Both the position numbers and the translations under genes were made by a program. A stretch of 36,756 nucleotides of DNA from Betaproteobacteria bacterium (GTDB lineage Bacteria > Pseudomonadota > Gammaproteobacteria > Burkholderiales > Thiobacillaceae), in the NCBI GenBank assembly GCA_007280375.1, contig QYQG01000048.1:1-36756 (forward strand), given 5' to 3'. This document shows positions 11,453 through 22,587 of the stretch, in pieces. The notes under the pieces are model-generated. The model saw only the letters and a program-made list of their open reading frames with translations, made no database searches and was not told the DNA's origin. Position 1 is the first letter of the stretch. Every line of letters begins with the position of its first letter.

Positions 11453-12321
11453 TTCCCACCCTTGGGGGTATTCATGTAGCGGAAGAAGGCCGAATTCGGC
11501 TGCAACACGAGGACATCTTGCTTGTCCTTGAAGCTCGCCTTATACGACTCCATGCTGCGATAGAAGGCATAAAACTCGGCGTTCTTGCCGTAGGCCTTGG
11601 CGTAGATCGCCGCCGCCTTACCATCGCCCTCACCCTTGATGCGCTGGGCGTCACGATAGGCCTCGGCGAGGATCACCTCGCGCTCACGATCGGCCTCAGC
11701 CCTGATCTTTTCGGCCTCCGCACTACCGGTTGAGCGCAACTCGTTGGCGACCCGTTTACGCTCCGCCTCCATCCGCGAATAGACCGAACCGGAGACCTCC
11801 GCCGGCAGATCGACGCGTTTGACACGCACATCCAACACCTCGACCCCGAAGCGTTTGGCATCGGCATTGGCCGATTTACGCAAGGAGTCCATCACCGCGT
11901 CGCGCTCACCCGAGACGACATCGTGCACGGTGTATTTACCAAACTCAGCACGCATCCCGTCGTTGACCGTCTGCGCCAGACGATTGACCGCCCGCGCCTC
12001 GTCGCCGCCGAAGCTAACATAAAAGGTACGCACATCGGTAATCCGCCATTTGACGAAATAATCGACCAGCACATTCTTCTTTTCCGAGGTAATAAAACGC
12101 TCCGGATCGGCCGGGTCCAAGGTCATGATGCGGGTATCAAACTCACGCACATTCTGCACCAGCGGGATCTTGAAATAGAGGCCAGGTTTGAGCTTGGTAG
12201 CGACGATCTCGCCCAGCTGGAAGACCAGCGCGGCTTGCCGTTGATCGACCGTGAACAGGCTCATCGAGATCAGCATGAGACCACCCAACACGAGGGTTAT
12301 TAGGGTAGATAGGTTTTTCAT
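11449..12321 (-). CDS. hflC: FtsH protease modulator HflC (SPFH family)
   Basis: N-terminal TM, VDQRQAALVFQLGEIV, SPFH domain; follows hflK with overlap. Confidence 0.96.
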   Translation of the reverse strand: MKNLSTLITLVLGGLMLISMSLFTVDQRQAALVFQLGEIVATKLKPGLYFKIPLVQNVREFDTRIMTLDPADPERFITSEKKNVLVDYFVKWRITDVRTFYVSFGGDEARAVNRLAQTVNDGMRAEFGKYTVHDVVSGERDAVMDSLRKSANADAKRFGVEVLDVRVKRVDLPAEVSGSVYSRMEAERKRVANELRSTGSAEAEKIRAEADREREVILAEAYRDAQRIKGEGDGKAAAIYAKAYGKNAEFYAFYRSMESYKASFKDKQDVLVLQPNSAFFRYMNTPKGGK

Positions 12322-13622
12322 TAACGCACCTCGCGATCACGATTACGCAGGCTGTCACGACTGCGTGGCGGAGCGGCCTGCGGTACAGGAGGCGTGGCCT
12401 CGGGCACCGCAACCGGGGTAGCCGCAGCCGCCCCTGGCACCGACATCTGCATCAATTTGTCGATCGGCAGATAGAGCAACTGCTGACCCTGTTTACTATC
12501 GACCAAGACCTTGGTCGTGCTGCTCAAGATCTGCTGCATCGCGTCTTGATACAAGCGCTCACGCGTCACCTGCGGGGCCTTGGTGTACTCCGCTACGATG
12601 TAATTAAAGCGCGCCGCATCACCCTCGGCCGACACGATCACCCGTTGTTTGTGACCGTTCGCCTCGGCAATCAGGCGCGCCGCCAAACCGCGTGCCTTAG
12701 GCACCACATCATTGGCATAGGCCTGACCCTCGTTCTTCAAGCGTTCGCGGTCTTGACCGGCCTTCACCGCGTCGTCAAAGGCCGCTTGCACCTGCTCCGG
12801 CGGCTGGGCGTTTTGCAGGTTGACCTTGCTCACCGTCACGCCGATACGATAACGATCAAGCAGCGTCTGCATCAACTTCGTCGCCCGCACGGAGACATCG
12901 GCACGCCCCTCATAAAGCACATAGTCCATGCGGCTCTTGCCCACCACCTCGCGCATGGCGGATTCCGCCACCTGCATGACGGTCTCGTCCGGATTACGGT
13001 TGGTAAACAGGAAGTCCTCGGGGTTTTTAAGCACATATTGCACCGAGAATTGCAGGTCGATGATGTTCTCGTCATCGGTCAACATCAAGGATTTGGACAG
13101 GTTTTTGGACTTCACATTACGCCGATAGCCGACCTCGGCCATGCGCACCTGTTCAATGTTAACGGTCTCGACCGACTCGAAGGGGTACGGCAGATGCCAA
13201 CGCGGGCCCGGCATCGTCGAATCACTAAATTGACCAAAACGCAGGACCACGCCGCGCTCACCGGCGTTAACGATGTAAAAGCCCGAGGCCAACCACAAGG
13301 CGACGACGATGCCGACCAACACGCCCACGCCCGGCAGACGAATCTGCGGCATCTGCGGCCGGCCACGCGGCGGCGTCCTAGGCGGGATCGGCGGCGGCTC
13401 ATTGCCGCCATTGCCGCCATTGCCGCCATTGCCGCCATTGCCGCCATTACCATCATTGCTACCGTCATTATTACCACCCGTACCCGGTGGACGCGCAGCC
13501 GGATCACGGCCGAACATCCCGTTCAAACGGTCGTTCAAACCCTTCCACAACTCATCAAGATCGGGGGGGCCGCCGTCATTTCCCTTGCCGCCTTTGTCCC
13601 CATTGGGTTCATTCCATGCCAT
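12321..13622 (-). CDS. hflK: FtsH protease modulator HflK (SPFH family)
   Basis: MAWNEPNGDKGGKG...GPPDLDELWKGLNDRL, Gly-rich N-terminus, TM and SPFH domain with GERGVVLRFGQF. Confidence 0.96.
   Translation of the reverse strand: MAWNEPNGDKGGKGNDGGPPDLDELWKGLNDRLNGMFGRDPAARPPGTGGNNDGSNDGNGGNGGNGGNGGNGGNEPPPIPPRTPPRGRPQMPQIRLPGVGVLVGIVVALWLASGFYIVNAGERGVVLRFGQFSDSTMPGPRWHLPYPFESVETVNIEQVRMAEVGYRRNVKSKNLSKSLMLTDDENIIDLQFSVQYVLKNPEDFLFTNRNPDETVMQVAESAMREVVGKSRMDYVLYEGRADVSVRATKLMQTLLDRYRIGVTVSKVNLQNAQPPEQVQAAFDDAVKAGQDRERLKNEGQAYANDVVPKARGLAARLIAEANGHKQRVIVSAEGDAARFNYIVAEYTKAPQVTRERLYQDAMQQILSSTTKVLVDSKQGQQLLYLPIDKLMQMSVPGAAAATPVAVPEATPPVPQAAPPRSRDSLRNRDREVR
13401..13445. repeat. 9-bp tandem repeat (attgccgcc)x5 encoding (Asn-Gly-Gly)n in HflK
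   Basis: Five perfect contiguous 9-nt units followed by degenerate units. Confidence 0.9.
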
Positions 13623-13630
13623 CGTCTATC

Positions 13631-13832
13631 TCATTCTCTAAAGTGTTGTCTGGGGCTACATCCATCGCGTCCGGGTTCTGGGGTTGCCCGCTGCGCCAAC
13701 GCAAACTCGGTTAGTGCCGCACGCAAACCATCCAGACCCGCGCCGGTCTTGGCGCTCAAAAAACGCGCCCAATCTTACCATATTCATCCCGCACCACACC
13801 GACCTCGCGCCCGTCACGATCTTATTCATCAT
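13631..13832 (-). pseudogene. hflX: hflX GTPase remnant (C-terminal end, frameshifted)
   Basis: Minus-strand reading in three frames: MMNKI (G4-like), DRDGREVGVVRDEYGKIGRVF* (13756-13821), LSAKTGAGLDGLRAALTEFALAQRATPEPGRDGCSPRQHFRE* (13631-13759). The last contains a G5-like SAKTGAGLDGL. Lies between hfq and hflK, where hflX normally sits. Confidence 0.85.
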
Positions 13833-13866
13833 TGCGAAGGTTCTTGCGGTTCTCGCTGCCGCAGTG

Positions 13867-13930
13867 TTCGCGGGCAAGCCCGCTCCTACGGCCGTGCGTA
13901 GCTGCCACCCTGTAGGAGCCTGCGTGCTGG
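13867..13930. repeat. REP-like element (ttcgcgggcaagcccgctcctacg + cctgtaggagcctgcgtgctgg)
   Basis: 24-bp identity in reverse complement to 6069-6092; gcgggc-aa-gcccgc hairpin. Confidence 0.8.
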
Positions 13931-13982
13931 AGAACCGCACTGGACACTTACGCAGCGATCAAAGCGGGATGCCGACGAGGGC

Positions 13983-14255
13983 TTAAGCGGCAGGCTCGGC
14001 CGTCTCTTGAGGTGCTGCATCTTGCGTCGCCGACTCCGTCTGACGGAACAGCACCGGGCGCGACGGCACGATGGTCGAGATGGCGTGTTTATAGACCATC
14101 TGGCTGATGGCGTTTTTTAGCACTACGACATAGGCATCGAACGACTCGATATAGCCTTGCAGTTTGATTCCGTTGACCAAATACACGGAACACGGCACCT
14201 GTTCTTGCGCCAACGCCGCGAGAAACGGGTCTTGTAGCATCTGCCCTTTATTCAT
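13983..14255 (-). CDS. hfq: RNA chaperone Hfq
   Basis: [62 protein letters not shown]. Confidence 0.99.
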   Translation of the reverse strand: MNKGQMLQDPFLAALAQEQVPCSVYLVNGIKLQGYIESFDAYVVVLKNAISQMVYKHAISTIVPSRPVLFRQTESATQDAAPQETAEPAA

Positions 14256-14352
14256 TTTAATCTCGATAATTCACAGTAATAATAAGTGGCGGATTGTATC
14301 TGAAAAAATGGGGTATTCATCACACTCCGCCCCGTAGGTCGTTATTAAGGGC

Positions 14353-15771
14353 TTATTCCCCGAAGGTCTTACGCCGATGACGCCGCTCACGACGCGCCTT
14401 GTTGGCCTCGCGCTGGGTCATCGACTTGGGCTTATTCGCCTCGTAAGGGTTGTCGTTGGCCTTAAACTCCACCCTGAGCGGCGTGCCTTGCAGGTCAAAG
14501 GCCTCGCGGAAGGTGTTTTCCAGATAACGCTGATAGCTCTTGGGTATGCCCTCCAGATGATTGCCGTGTACCACGATGACAGGCGGATTCTTACCGCCTT
14601 GATGCGCGTACTTAGGCTTGGGACGAAACAGGCCCGACTTGTGCGGGGCATGTTTATCGACCGCCGCGTGCAGAATATCGGTCAGCTTCGGGGTCGGAAG
14701 TTTGGCCATCGCGGCCGCAAAGGCCTCGTTGACCGACTTCAACACCCCGCCCAGGCCTTGGCCGTGCAAGGCCGAGACATAGTGAAAACGGGCAAAGTTC
14801 AAAAAGACAAAACGGCGGCCAATTTCCAGCTTGATGCGATCACGCGTATAGCCGTCCAGCCCGTCCCATTTATTGATCGCCACCACCAGCGCACGCCCGG
14901 CCTCCAAGATAAAGCCCGCTAGATGCGCATCTTGATCGGAGATCTCCTGCTGCGCATCGAGCACCAACACGCACACATTGGCCGCCTCGACCGCCTGCAA
15001 GGCCTTGATGACAGAGTATTTTTCGATCGCGCCGAGGTCGTCGTTGTCGATACGCCCTTTACGGCGCACGCCGGCGGTGTCGATCAAGGTGTATTGGCGG
15101 CCGTGGCGTTCAAACTCGACCTCGATCGAGTCGCGCGTCGTGCCCGGCAGGTCAAAGGCGATGACCCGTTCCTCGCCGACCAAGGCGTTGACCAGCGTCG
15201 ATTTGCCCACATTGGGGCGACCGAGGATGGCGATACGCGGCCGCTCGTCGTCGAGATCGGTCAGCGACGGCGTTTCGGTGTCCGGGAAATCGGCCAACAC
15301 GATGTCCATCAAGGCGCGCACGCCCTCGCCATGCGCGCCGGAGATGGCAATAGGCTGGCCTAAGGACAGCTCAAAAAACTCCGCCGCCACCACATCGGGC
15401 AACATCCCCTCCGCCTTGTTGACCGCCAGAAACACCGGCCGCCCACTCCGGCGCAGGCGTTCGGCAATCATCTTATCCTGCGGCGCGACACCGGCACGGG
15501 CATCGACCAAAAATACGATGGCATCGGCCTCGTCCACCGCCTGCAAGGTCTGCTTCGCCATCTCGGCCAAGATACCGCTATCAACCACCGGCTCAAAACC
15601 GCCGGTATCGACGATGAGGCAGGGTTTATCCAGCCGCCCATGACCGTAGTGACGGTCGCGGGTCAGGCCCGGAAGATCGTGCACCAAGGCATCACGCGAA
15701 CGGGTCAGGCGGTTAAACAGGGTGGATTTGCCGACATTCGGTCGGCCCACTAAAACGATGGTTGGTTTCAA
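14353..15771 (-). CDS. der: ribosome biogenesis GTPase Der (EngA)
   Basis: Two G domains, [14 protein letters not shown] and [14 protein letters not shown], plus KH-like C-terminus. Confidence 0.98.
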   Translation of the reverse strand: MKPTIVLVGRPNVGKSTLFNRLTRSRDALVHDLPGLTRDRHYGHGRLDKPCLIVDTGGFEPVVDSGILAEMAKQTLQAVDEADAIVFLVDARAGVAPQDKMIAERLRRSGRPVFLAVNKAEGMLPDVVAAEFFELSLGQPIAISGAHGEGVRALMDIVLADFPDTETPSLTDLDDERPRIAILGRPNVGKSTLVNALVGEERVIAFDLPGTTRDSIEVEFERHGRQYTLIDTAGVRRKGRIDNDDLGAIEKYSVIKALQAVEAANVCVLVLDAQQEISDQDAHLAGFILEAGRALVVAINKWDGLDGYTRDRIKLEIGRRFVFLNFARFHYVSALHGQGLGGVLKSVNEAFAAAMAKLPTPKLTDILHAAVDKHAPHKSGLFRPKPKYAHQGGKNPPVIVVHGNHLEGIPKSYQRYLENTFREAFDLQGTPLRVEFKANDNPYEANKPKSMTQREANKARRERRHRRKTFGE

Positions 15772-15840
15772 CTACTTATCCAATTTAAAGGCAGAAATAT
15801 GACCATTAGCGGTCTGCACAACGAAGCCTTGCCGCAAGGC

Positions 15841-16959
15841 CTACAGCTCGCCGCGCACCGGGTTGCCATCGGTCGCCACGCGCGCAAGCAAGGCCCCATC
15901 GAGGCGATTAAGCACATGGAGATAGCCCTGATAATCGCTCACCACGACCTGCTCGCCCAAGGCCAGCGGCGTACCTAATTGGCGATGCCGCAGCTTATCC
16001 TGTTTCCACGGGCTGACCCCGCGCTGCCGTTCGAACGCCTGTATGACAGACTCGGCATCGACAGCATAGACGCTGCGATCATCCAAATCCACGCCCCGAC
16101 TGGCCGCGAACTCACGCGCCCAAACGGGGTTGCCCGTGGCGCGATCGAAACAGGCGACACGCCCTTGATAGGCCGCCGCACAGACCAAACGCCCCTCCAC
16201 CGCCGGGGTGCCGAGCACATCGGCGATCCGCTCCATCTCGGTCGCACCGCGTGGCAAGGCGACATTGACCTCCCACAAGGGTGCGCCGTTGGTCTGCGAC
16301 AAGGCCGTCAAACGACCGCCCGGATGTCCCGCATAGACGGCATCCGCATCGGCCACCAGACCACCCGCCTCGCGTAAGGTCAAGCTCGGCAGGGCGCGGC
16401 TATAGGCCCACAGCGTCTTGCCATCCTTGGCATCCAATTTATAGACCCGACCATCGCTACCGCGTGCGAATACGGCGCCGCCCTGCACCAAGGGCCGTGC
16501 GAGGATCTCGCCCGACACCTGCGCCGTCCACGCGATCGCGCCATCGGCGGCACGCAAGGCCACGACCTGCCCCTTGGGCGTACCCACCACGACTAAGCTC
16601 TCGCCCGCCGCCACACCGGCCGACAGTTTATGCGCCAGCGTCACCCGCCAACGCGGCTGCCCCGTGGCCACATCAAGACTCAGCACCTGACCATCGGCCG
16701 CTGCCGCATAGACCGTCCCATCGACCAACGCCGGTGCAAACACAAACACCCCCGGCGCACCCACCGTGGCGTCCCAAACCCGCGTCAACGACAACGCCGG
16801 CTTGAAATCGACCAACTCGGCCGGCTTGATCTTGGCCGAGCCGCCCATGCCCACCCAGCCGCCCACGGTATCTAGGGTGCCACAGCCGCTCAAGCCTAGG
16901 CCGAGTGCCACCAGCGCCGTGCGCGTAGTCAGCGTCCCCCGCAGCATAAACCGCATCAT
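15841..16959 (-). CDS. bamB: outer-membrane assembly lipoprotein BamB
   Basis: Lipobox LGLSGCG; PQQ/beta-propeller repeats; between der and yfgM. Confidence 0.93.
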   Translation of the reverse strand: MMRFMLRGTLTTRTALVALGLGLSGCGTLDTVGGWVGMGGSAKIKPAELVDFKPALSLTRVWDATVGAPGVFVFAPALVDGTVYAAAADGQVLSLDVATGQPRWRVTLAHKLSAGVAAGESLVVVGTPKGQVVALRAADGAIAWTAQVSGEILARPLVQGGAVFARGSDGRVYKLDAKDGKTLWAYSRALPSLTLREAGGLVADADAVYAGHPGGRLTALSQTNGAPLWEVNVALPRGATEMERIADVLGTPAVEGRLVCAAAYQGRVACFDRATGNPVWAREFAASRGVDLDDRSVYAVDAESVIQAFERQRGVSPWKQDKLRHRQLGTPLALGEQVVVSDYQGYLHVLNRLDGALLARVATDGNPVRGEL

Positions 16960-17606
16960 GCTCCATCTCCCAAGGCATCCAAGCGCATCTCAATCATGGC
17001 ATAGATCGGATCGACCTTCGTGTTCGCCTTATCCATCGCGGTGAGGGCCGATTGATAGGCCAAACGCGCCTCCGCCGTGCGTTTTAGCGTCACCAAGACA
17101 TCGCCGCGCAACTGGCCGAACAGCGCCGCATAGGCATCCGCGGGTGCGGCCTCCAAGGTCTGTAACGCGCCCTCAGCGTCCCCCGTGTGAAACATCAACC
17201 CGGCCAGACGCAGACGCGCCAAGTCCTGCATCACCGCGCCTTGCGCGTGATCAAAGGCAAATTGAAACTGCGCCAACGCGCTTTTCGTATCCTTGGCCTC
17301 CAAATTGACCTGACCGACCATCCACGCCGCTGGGGTCGCATACCCCGAACCCGCGTAGTTATCCATGATCTGCGCCGTAATCTGTTTCACCGCCGCCGCG
17401 TTATTGCCCGCCCGCGCCTGCACCGCCTGTTCAAACAAGGCCGCCGATTCTTGCTGCTGTTTGCCCTGCCACCCCTGCCACCCCTGCCAGCCGGCGACGG
17501 ACAACACAAAGGCGACGACGGCCGCGATCACCCACTTACCATATTGCTGCCACCACACCTTAATTTCGTCTAGCTGTTCTTGTTCTTCGAGGTCATAGGT
17601 TGCCAT
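16956..17606 (-). CDS. yfgM: YfgM-like TPR membrane protein
   Basis: [51 protein letters not shown] region; synteny bamB-yfgM-hisS. Confidence 0.88.
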   Translation of the reverse strand: MATYDLEEQEQLDEIKVWWQQYGKWVIAAVVAFVLSVAGWQGWQGWQGKQQQESAALFEQAVQARAGNNAAAVKQITAQIMDNYAGSGYATPAAWMVGQVNLEAKDTKSALAQFQFAFDHAQGAVMQDLARLRLAGLMFHTGDAEGALQTLEAAPADAYAALFGQLRGDVLVTLKRTAEARLAYQSALTAMDKANTKVDPIYAMIEMRLDALGDGA

Positions 17607-18876
17607 TGTGTACTCCTTGTTTGATTAAATTAACGGCCTGTTGCTGCGTTACCCGTTGTTGCTCACCGCCGTCGCGCAAGGGCTTCACGCTCACCTCACC
17701 CGCCGCCGCTTCGTCGTCGCCAAGGATAACGGCAAAACGCGCGCCGCTGGCATCGGCCTTTTTCATCTGCGTCTTAAAACTACCGCCGCCGACATGTAAA
17801 ACCACCGCCACACCGCCGTCACGCAAACCCTCGGCCAGCGTCTGCGCCAGCGCGCTCGCCGCCTCACCGACATGCACCAGATAGGCATCCGGGCCATCGC
17901 CGGGTGCGGCAACGCCGACCTCCGCGATCAAGGCCAACAGCCGTTCGATGCCCATAGCAAAGCCACACGCCGGCGCCGGTTTTCCGCCCAACTGCTCCAC
18001 CAGACCATCAAACCGTCCGCCCGCGCACACCGTCCCTTGCGCGCCCAATCGATCGGTCACCCACTCGAACACGGTGTAGTTGTAATAATCTAGGCCACGC
18101 ACCAGACGCGGGTTGATGCGATAGGCGATGCCCGCTGCGTCCAGCCCCGCACACACGGCCGCAAAATGCGCCCGCGCCGCGTCGTCTAGGTCGTCCATCA
18201 ACTGCGGCGCGGCCTCGACCAAGGCGCGCATGGCGGGGTTTTTAGTGTCTAAGATGCGCAGCGGATTGCTCTGCAAACGACGCCGCGCGTCGTCGTCCAA
18301 CTGGTCTTGATGCGCCTCGAAATAGGCGATGAGCTTAGCGCGATGCGTGGCGCGCGCCTCCGCCCCGCCCAGGCTATTGATCTCCAACGCGACCTCCTCG
18401 GCCAAACCCAAGACGCGCCACAAACGCGCCGTCATCAGCAGGTGTTCGATATCCACATCCGGCCCGGCAAACCCCATCGCCTCGACCCCGATCTGATGAA
18501 ACTGGCGATAACGCCCCTTCTGTGGCCGCTCGTGGCGGAACATCGGGCCTTGATACCACAGGCGCTGACCGCCGCCGTAGAGTAGGTTGTGCTCGATCAC
18601 GGCGCGCACACACGCGGCCGTGCCCTCGGGACGCAAGGTCAGCGACTCACCGTTAAGCGCATCGACGAAGGTATACATCTCTTTCTCGACGATGTCCGTC
18701 ACCTCGCCGATGGCGCGTTTAAACAAGGCGGTCGGCTCTACGATCGGGGTGCGCAACTCGCGGTAGCCATAGCTCGCCAGCCAGTCACGCACCCGGCGCT
18801 CGAACGCCTGCCACGCGCCGACCTCGGTCGGCAAGATATCGTTCATGCCGCGCACGGCGCGCAAGGTCTCACTCAT
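17593..18876 (-). CDS. hisS: histidyl-tRNA synthetase
   Basis: [58 protein letters not shown]. Confidence 0.97.
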   Translation of the reverse strand: MSETLRAVRGMNDILPTEVGAWQAFERRVRDWLASYGYRELRTPIVEPTALFKRAIGEVTDIVEKEMYTFVDALNGESLTLRPEGTAACVRAVIEHNLLYGGGQRLWYQGPMFRHERPQKGRYRQFHQIGVEAMGFAGPDVDIEHLLMTARLWRVLGLAEEVALEINSLGGAEARATHRAKLIAYFEAHQDQLDDDARRRLQSNPLRILDTKNPAMRALVEAAPQLMDDLDDAARAHFAAVCAGLDAAGIAYRINPRLVRGLDYYNYTVFEWVTDRLGAQGTVCAGGRFDGLVEQLGGKPAPACGFAMGIERLLALIAEVGVAAPGDGPDAYLVHVGEAASALAQTLAEGLRDGGVAVVLHVGGGSFKTQMKKADASGARFAVILGDDEAAAGEVSVKPLRDGGEQQRVTQQQAVNLIKQGVHNGNL

Positions 18877-20087
18877 GATCGTCCGTAAGTTCGTTCAACA
18901 TAGGCCGCGACCAAGGCCTGAAATTCGCTGGCGATAGCATCGCCCTTCAGCGTCACCGTCTTCACCCCGTCTTCGTAGACCGGCGCGACCGGCACCTCAT
19001 TACTGCCCGGCAACGAGATACCGATGTTGGCGTGTTTCGATTCGCCCGGGCCATTGACCACGCAGCCCATCACCGCCACGCTCATCGCCTCGACCCCCGG
19101 ATATTGCGCCCGCCACACCGGCATCTGGGCGCGTAACCACGACTGAATCTGATCGGCCAAGGCTTGGAACACCGTGCTCGTCGTGCGCCCACAGCCCGGA
19201 CACGCGGTCACCAAGGGGGTAAAGGCACGCAGGCCCACGGTCTGCAAGATCTCCTGCGCCACCTGCACCTCCAAGGTGCGCGGCTCGTCGGGCTTAGGTG
19301 TCAACGAGACGCGAATCGTGTCGCCGATACCCTCGTTCAACAAGATCGCCAAGGCCGCCGCCGAGGCGACGATCCCCTTGCTACCGATGCCCGCCTCGGT
19401 CAGACCCAGATGCAAGGCATAGTCGCAACGGCGCGCCAATTCGCGGTAGGCGCGCACTAAATCCTGCACCCCCGACAGCTTGCACGACAAGATGATACGG
19501 TCGCGCCCCAGCCCTAACGCCTCCGCCCGTTGCGCCGACTCCAGCGCCGAGGTCAGCAACGCCTCCTGCATGATCGCGGCGTTATCCAGAGGCTGGGCGC
19601 GTTGCGCGTTTTCATCCATCAACCGTGCCAACAGGCGTTGATCGAGGCTGCCCCAATTCACGCCGATCCGCACCGCCTTGTCGTGGCGACAGGCAAACGC
19701 GATCAACTGCGCAAACGGGTCGGCCGAACCATGCCCGACATTGCCAGGATTGATGCGTAACTTGGCCAAGGCGATGCCGCATTCCGGCACCTCGGCCAAC
19801 AACTTATGGCCGTTAAAATGAAAGTCGCCCACCAACGGTACGCTGCATCCCCGCGCATCGAGCCGTTCGCGGATCTGCACCACGCCGCGCGCCGCCTCTA
19901 GCGTATTCACCGTCAGGCGCACCACTTCGGAACCCGCCTGCCAGAGTTGTTCAACCTGCGCCACCGTCCCGGCGACATCCGCCGTGTCGGTATTGGTCAT
20001 CGACTGCACGACCACCGGCGCACCGCCACCCACGATGACCGTGCCCACCTTGACCGCGCGCGTAATATGTCTGGCCATGCCGGTCAT
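18873..20087 (-). CDS. ispG: 4-hydroxy-3-methylbut-2-en-1-yl diphosphate synthase
   Basis: [20 protein letters not shown]; Fe-S motif [30 protein letters not shown]. Confidence 0.97.
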   Translation of the reverse strand: MTGMARHITRAVKVGTVIVGGGAPVVVQSMTNTDTADVAGTVAQVEQLWQAGSEVVRLTVNTLEAARGVVQIRERLDARGCSVPLVGDFHFNGHKLLAEVPECGIALAKLRINPGNVGHGSADPFAQLIAFACRHDKAVRIGVNWGSLDQRLLARLMDENAQRAQPLDNAAIMQEALLTSALESAQRAEALGLGRDRIILSCKLSGVQDLVRAYRELARRCDYALHLGLTEAGIGSKGIVASAAALAILLNEGIGDTIRVSLTPKPDEPRTLEVQVAQEILQTVGLRAFTPLVTACPGCGRTTSTVFQALADQIQSWLRAQMPVWRAQYPGVEAMSVAVMGCVVNGPGESKHANIGISLPGSNEVPVAPVYEDGVKTVTLKGDAIASEFQALVAAYVERTYGRS

Positions 20088-20887
20088 TCCAAGCTCAGAC
20101 GCGCGACCTTGTCGCCGATATAGGGGTGCAGATCAACTACGCGGCCGTTGTATTCCAGACGCACCTGCGCGGCGTTACCAACGATCAAACGATACGGTGG
20201 CTGGCCCTTGATATGCACCGACTCACCCACCCGCACCATGCGCTGCACGCGCTGATTCGACGCATCGACAATCTCGACCCACGCGTTACTCGTCGCGGTA
20301 AAGGTGAGGCCCTGCGTCGCACCGACCTGCGCCGGCGTGGACACCGCAGGCGTTACGGGCACAGATGGAACAGGGACGGGGACAGTGGGCTCGACAGGCA
20401 CAATAGGCGCAATAGGCACAATAGGCGTTACCTGTGTTACAGGCACCGAAACCGGTACCGGCAATACGACGGGGTCGGTCAACGGGGCATCCGACCCCTG
20501 TGACAGCCATGCGTACAACCCCATCACCCCAACGAAAAAAGCCGCTAAGACGGCTGGGATCAGGATCAACCACAGGCGCGTCCGAGAACCCGCCAAGACG
20601 ATTTCGGCACTCGGCGCCGACATCGTCTCTATCGGCTCGACATTCGACGGCGCGTCGCTAAAGCAGGCCCCCGTAGCCAAGCCCAGGTCTTGCGCATACG
20701 CGCGCACAAACCCTCGCAACGCGACCTTGGACGGAAAACACGCCCATTCCTCGGCCTCCATCGCCCGGATCTGACTCACGCTCAACTTCAGGTGTCCTGC
20801 CACCGTCTCGACCGACCAGGTCAACGCAAGACGCGCCTCAGACAGACGCTGACCACAGCCCTCACTGATTGCCTCATTCATCCTCAC
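20084..20887 (-). CDS. rodZ: RodZ-like cytoskeletal protein (HTH_25 + TM + DUF4115)
   Basis: [30 protein letters not shown], single [26 protein letters not shown], Pro/Val-rich linker, DUF4115 [15 protein letters not shown]; between ispG and rlmN. Confidence 0.9.
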   Translation of the reverse strand: MRMNEAISEGCGQRLSEARLALTWSVETVAGHLKLSVSQIRAMEAEEWACFPSKVALRGFVRAYAQDLGLATGACFSDAPSNVEPIETMSAPSAEIVLAGSRTRLWLILIPAVLAAFFVGVMGLYAWLSQGSDAPLTDPVVLPVPVSVPVTQVTPIVPIAPIVPVEPTVPVPVPSVPVTPAVSTPAQVGATQGLTFTATSNAWVEIVDASNQRVQRMVRVGESVHIKGQPPYRLIVGNAAQVRLEYNGRVVDLHPYIGDKVARLSLE

Positions 20888-21993
20888 GCCCTCCCCGTTC
20901 GTTGATCGTGTACCACCACCCGGCGCGACTTATCCACCACCTGACCGGCCAACTGGCCGCAGGCCGCGTCAATATCATCCCCACGCGTCTTGCGCGTGGT
21001 TGCCACGATCCCCGCCTCCGCCAAGCGGCTGGCAAAGGCCCGCACCCGTGGCGCCGGCGAACGCGTATACGCCGTCCCCGGAAACGGGTTAAACGGAATC
21101 AGGTTGAACTTACACGACACATCCGCCACCAAGGCGATCAATTCCCGCGCATGGGCATCGCTATCGTTGATCCCGTCCAGCATCACATATTCAAAGGTAA
21201 TGAAATCGCGCGGCGCAAACGCCAGATAACGCTGACACGCCGCCATCAAGACCTTGAGCGGATACTTCTTATTGATCGGCACCAGTTGATCGCGCAGACG
21301 ATCGTTGGGTGCATGCAAAGACACCGCCAAGGCCACCGGACAGTCTTGCGACAACCTATCCATCGCTGGCACGATGCCCGAGGTGGACACCGTCACCCGC
21401 CGCCGCGACAGACCATAGGCGTGATCGTCAAGCATCACCTTTAACGCCCGCACCGTCGCGTCATAATTGAGCAAAGGCTCGCCCATGCCCATCAAGACCA
21501 CATTGCTGATCACGCGATCGGCCTTCGTTGCGTCACGCGGGTCACGGCCTAAGGCCTTATTCGCCCACCAAAGTTGACCCACGATCTCCGCCGTCGTCAG
21601 GTTGCGATTAAAACCCTGCTGCCCGGTCGAACAAAAGCTACATTCCAGCGCGCAGCCCACCTGCGTCGAGATACACAGCGTACCGCGCTCGCCCTCGGGG
21701 ATATAGACCGTCTCAACCTGATTGCCCGGCCCGACCTGCAAGGCCCACTTACGCGTGCCATCGTCAGAGTTCTGACCCGCCATCAAGACCGGCGGAGCGA
21801 TACACGCCAAGGTTTCCAACTTAGCGCGCAAGGTCTTGGCCAGATCGGTCATCTGCGCGAAATCGTCGGCGCCAAAATGATGCAACCAACGCATCACCTG
21901 ACGGGCGCGAAACGGCTTCTCGCCGATGGTCTCAAACCATGCGACGAGACCGGGAAGATCGAAATCGAGAAGATTAACCGGGGCCGCAGTCAC
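20884..21993 (-). CDS. rlmN: dual-specificity 23S rRNA/tRNA adenine C2 methyltransferase (radical SAM)
   Basis: [27 protein letters not shown] (CxxxCxxC), [10 protein letters not shown]. Confidence 0.97.
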   Translation of the reverse strand: MTAAPVNLLDFDLPGLVAWFETIGEKPFRARQVMRWLHHFGADDFAQMTDLAKTLRAKLETLACIAPPVLMAGQNSDDGTRKWALQVGPGNQVETVYIPEGERGTLCISTQVGCALECSFCSTGQQGFNRNLTTAEIVGQLWWANKALGRDPRDATKADRVISNVVLMGMGEPLLNYDATVRALKVMLDDHAYGLSRRRVTVSTSGIVPAMDRLSQDCPVALAVSLHAPNDRLRDQLVPINKKYPLKVLMAACQRYLAFAPRDFITFEYVMLDGINDSDAHARELIALVADVSCKFNLIPFNPFPGTAYTRSPAPRVRAFASRLAEAGIVATTRKTRGDDIDAACGQLAGQVVDKSRRVVVHDQRTGRA

Positions 21994-22031
21994 GGCATCG
22001 TTACCTCATTAAGGCCAGATATAACGCGATG

Positions 22032-22457
22032 TTAACGCGCACACATATCGGTGCCGGGGAAGAAATACGCGATCTCAACCGCCGCCGTCTCCGCCGCGTC
22101 CGAGCCGTGTACGGCATTGGCATCGATGCTGGTCGCAAAATCGGCACGAATCGTACCGGCATCCGCCTTCTTCGGGTCCGTCGCGCCCATCAACGCACGG
22201 TTCTTAGCAATCGCGCCCTCGCCTTCCAGCACTTGCAACATCACCGGGCCAGAGATCATGAACTCCACCAGATCGTTAAAGAACGGGCGACCCTGATGCA
22301 CCGCGTAAAAGCCCTCAGCCTCCTTGCGCGACAGATGCTTCATCCTCGACGCCACGATCGTCAAGCCATTGGATTCAAAGCGAGAATATATCTTGCCGAT
22401 GACATTCTTCGCCACAGCGTCAGGTTTGATGATAGAAAAGGTGCGTTCGATAGCCAT
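22032..22457 (-). CDS. ndk: nucleoside diphosphate kinase
   Basis: [54 protein letters not shown]. Confidence 0.98.
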   Translation of the reverse strand: MAIERTFSIIKPDAVAKNVIGKIYSRFESNGLTIVASRMKHLSRKEAEGFYAVHQGRPFFNDLVEFMISGPVMLQVLEGEGAIAKNRALMGATDPKKADAGTIRADFATSIDANAVHGSDAAETAAVEIAYFFPGTDMCAR

Positions 22458-22473
22458 GTGTGACTCCTAGATA

Positions 22474-22579
22474 AGAAATGGGGACAAGCAACGCCCATGC
22501 GCCGCTCAAAAAAGACTGCGTATGATACCAGACTCGCGCCTCGTATAACCTTAAGAACAAGGGCATTGCCCCCATTTCT
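22474..22579. repeat. Intergenic element bounded by inverted repeats
   Basis: agaaatgggg (22474-22483) is the perfect reverse complement of ccccatttct (22570-22579). Inner gcaacgccc / gggcattgc extends the arms with one mismatch and a 4-nt insertion. Confidence 0.5.
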
Positions 22580-22587
22580 GGGATAAA

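Noticed and set aside
12546-13901. 451-aa plus-strand ORF opposite hflK and the hflX remnant
   Set aside because: Arg/His-rich antisense translation with no motif; overlaps the clear hflK frame.
13656-13940. 94-aa minus-strand ORF in the hfq-hflK gap
   Set aside because: Reads through the REP unit and out-of-frame hflX sequence; the hflX remnant explains the region better.
17461-17500. 9-bp repeat (ccacccctg) in yfgM encoding WQGWQGWQG
   Set aside because: Only about 2.5 to 3 units inside a normal coding sequence; noted but not strong enough for a finding.
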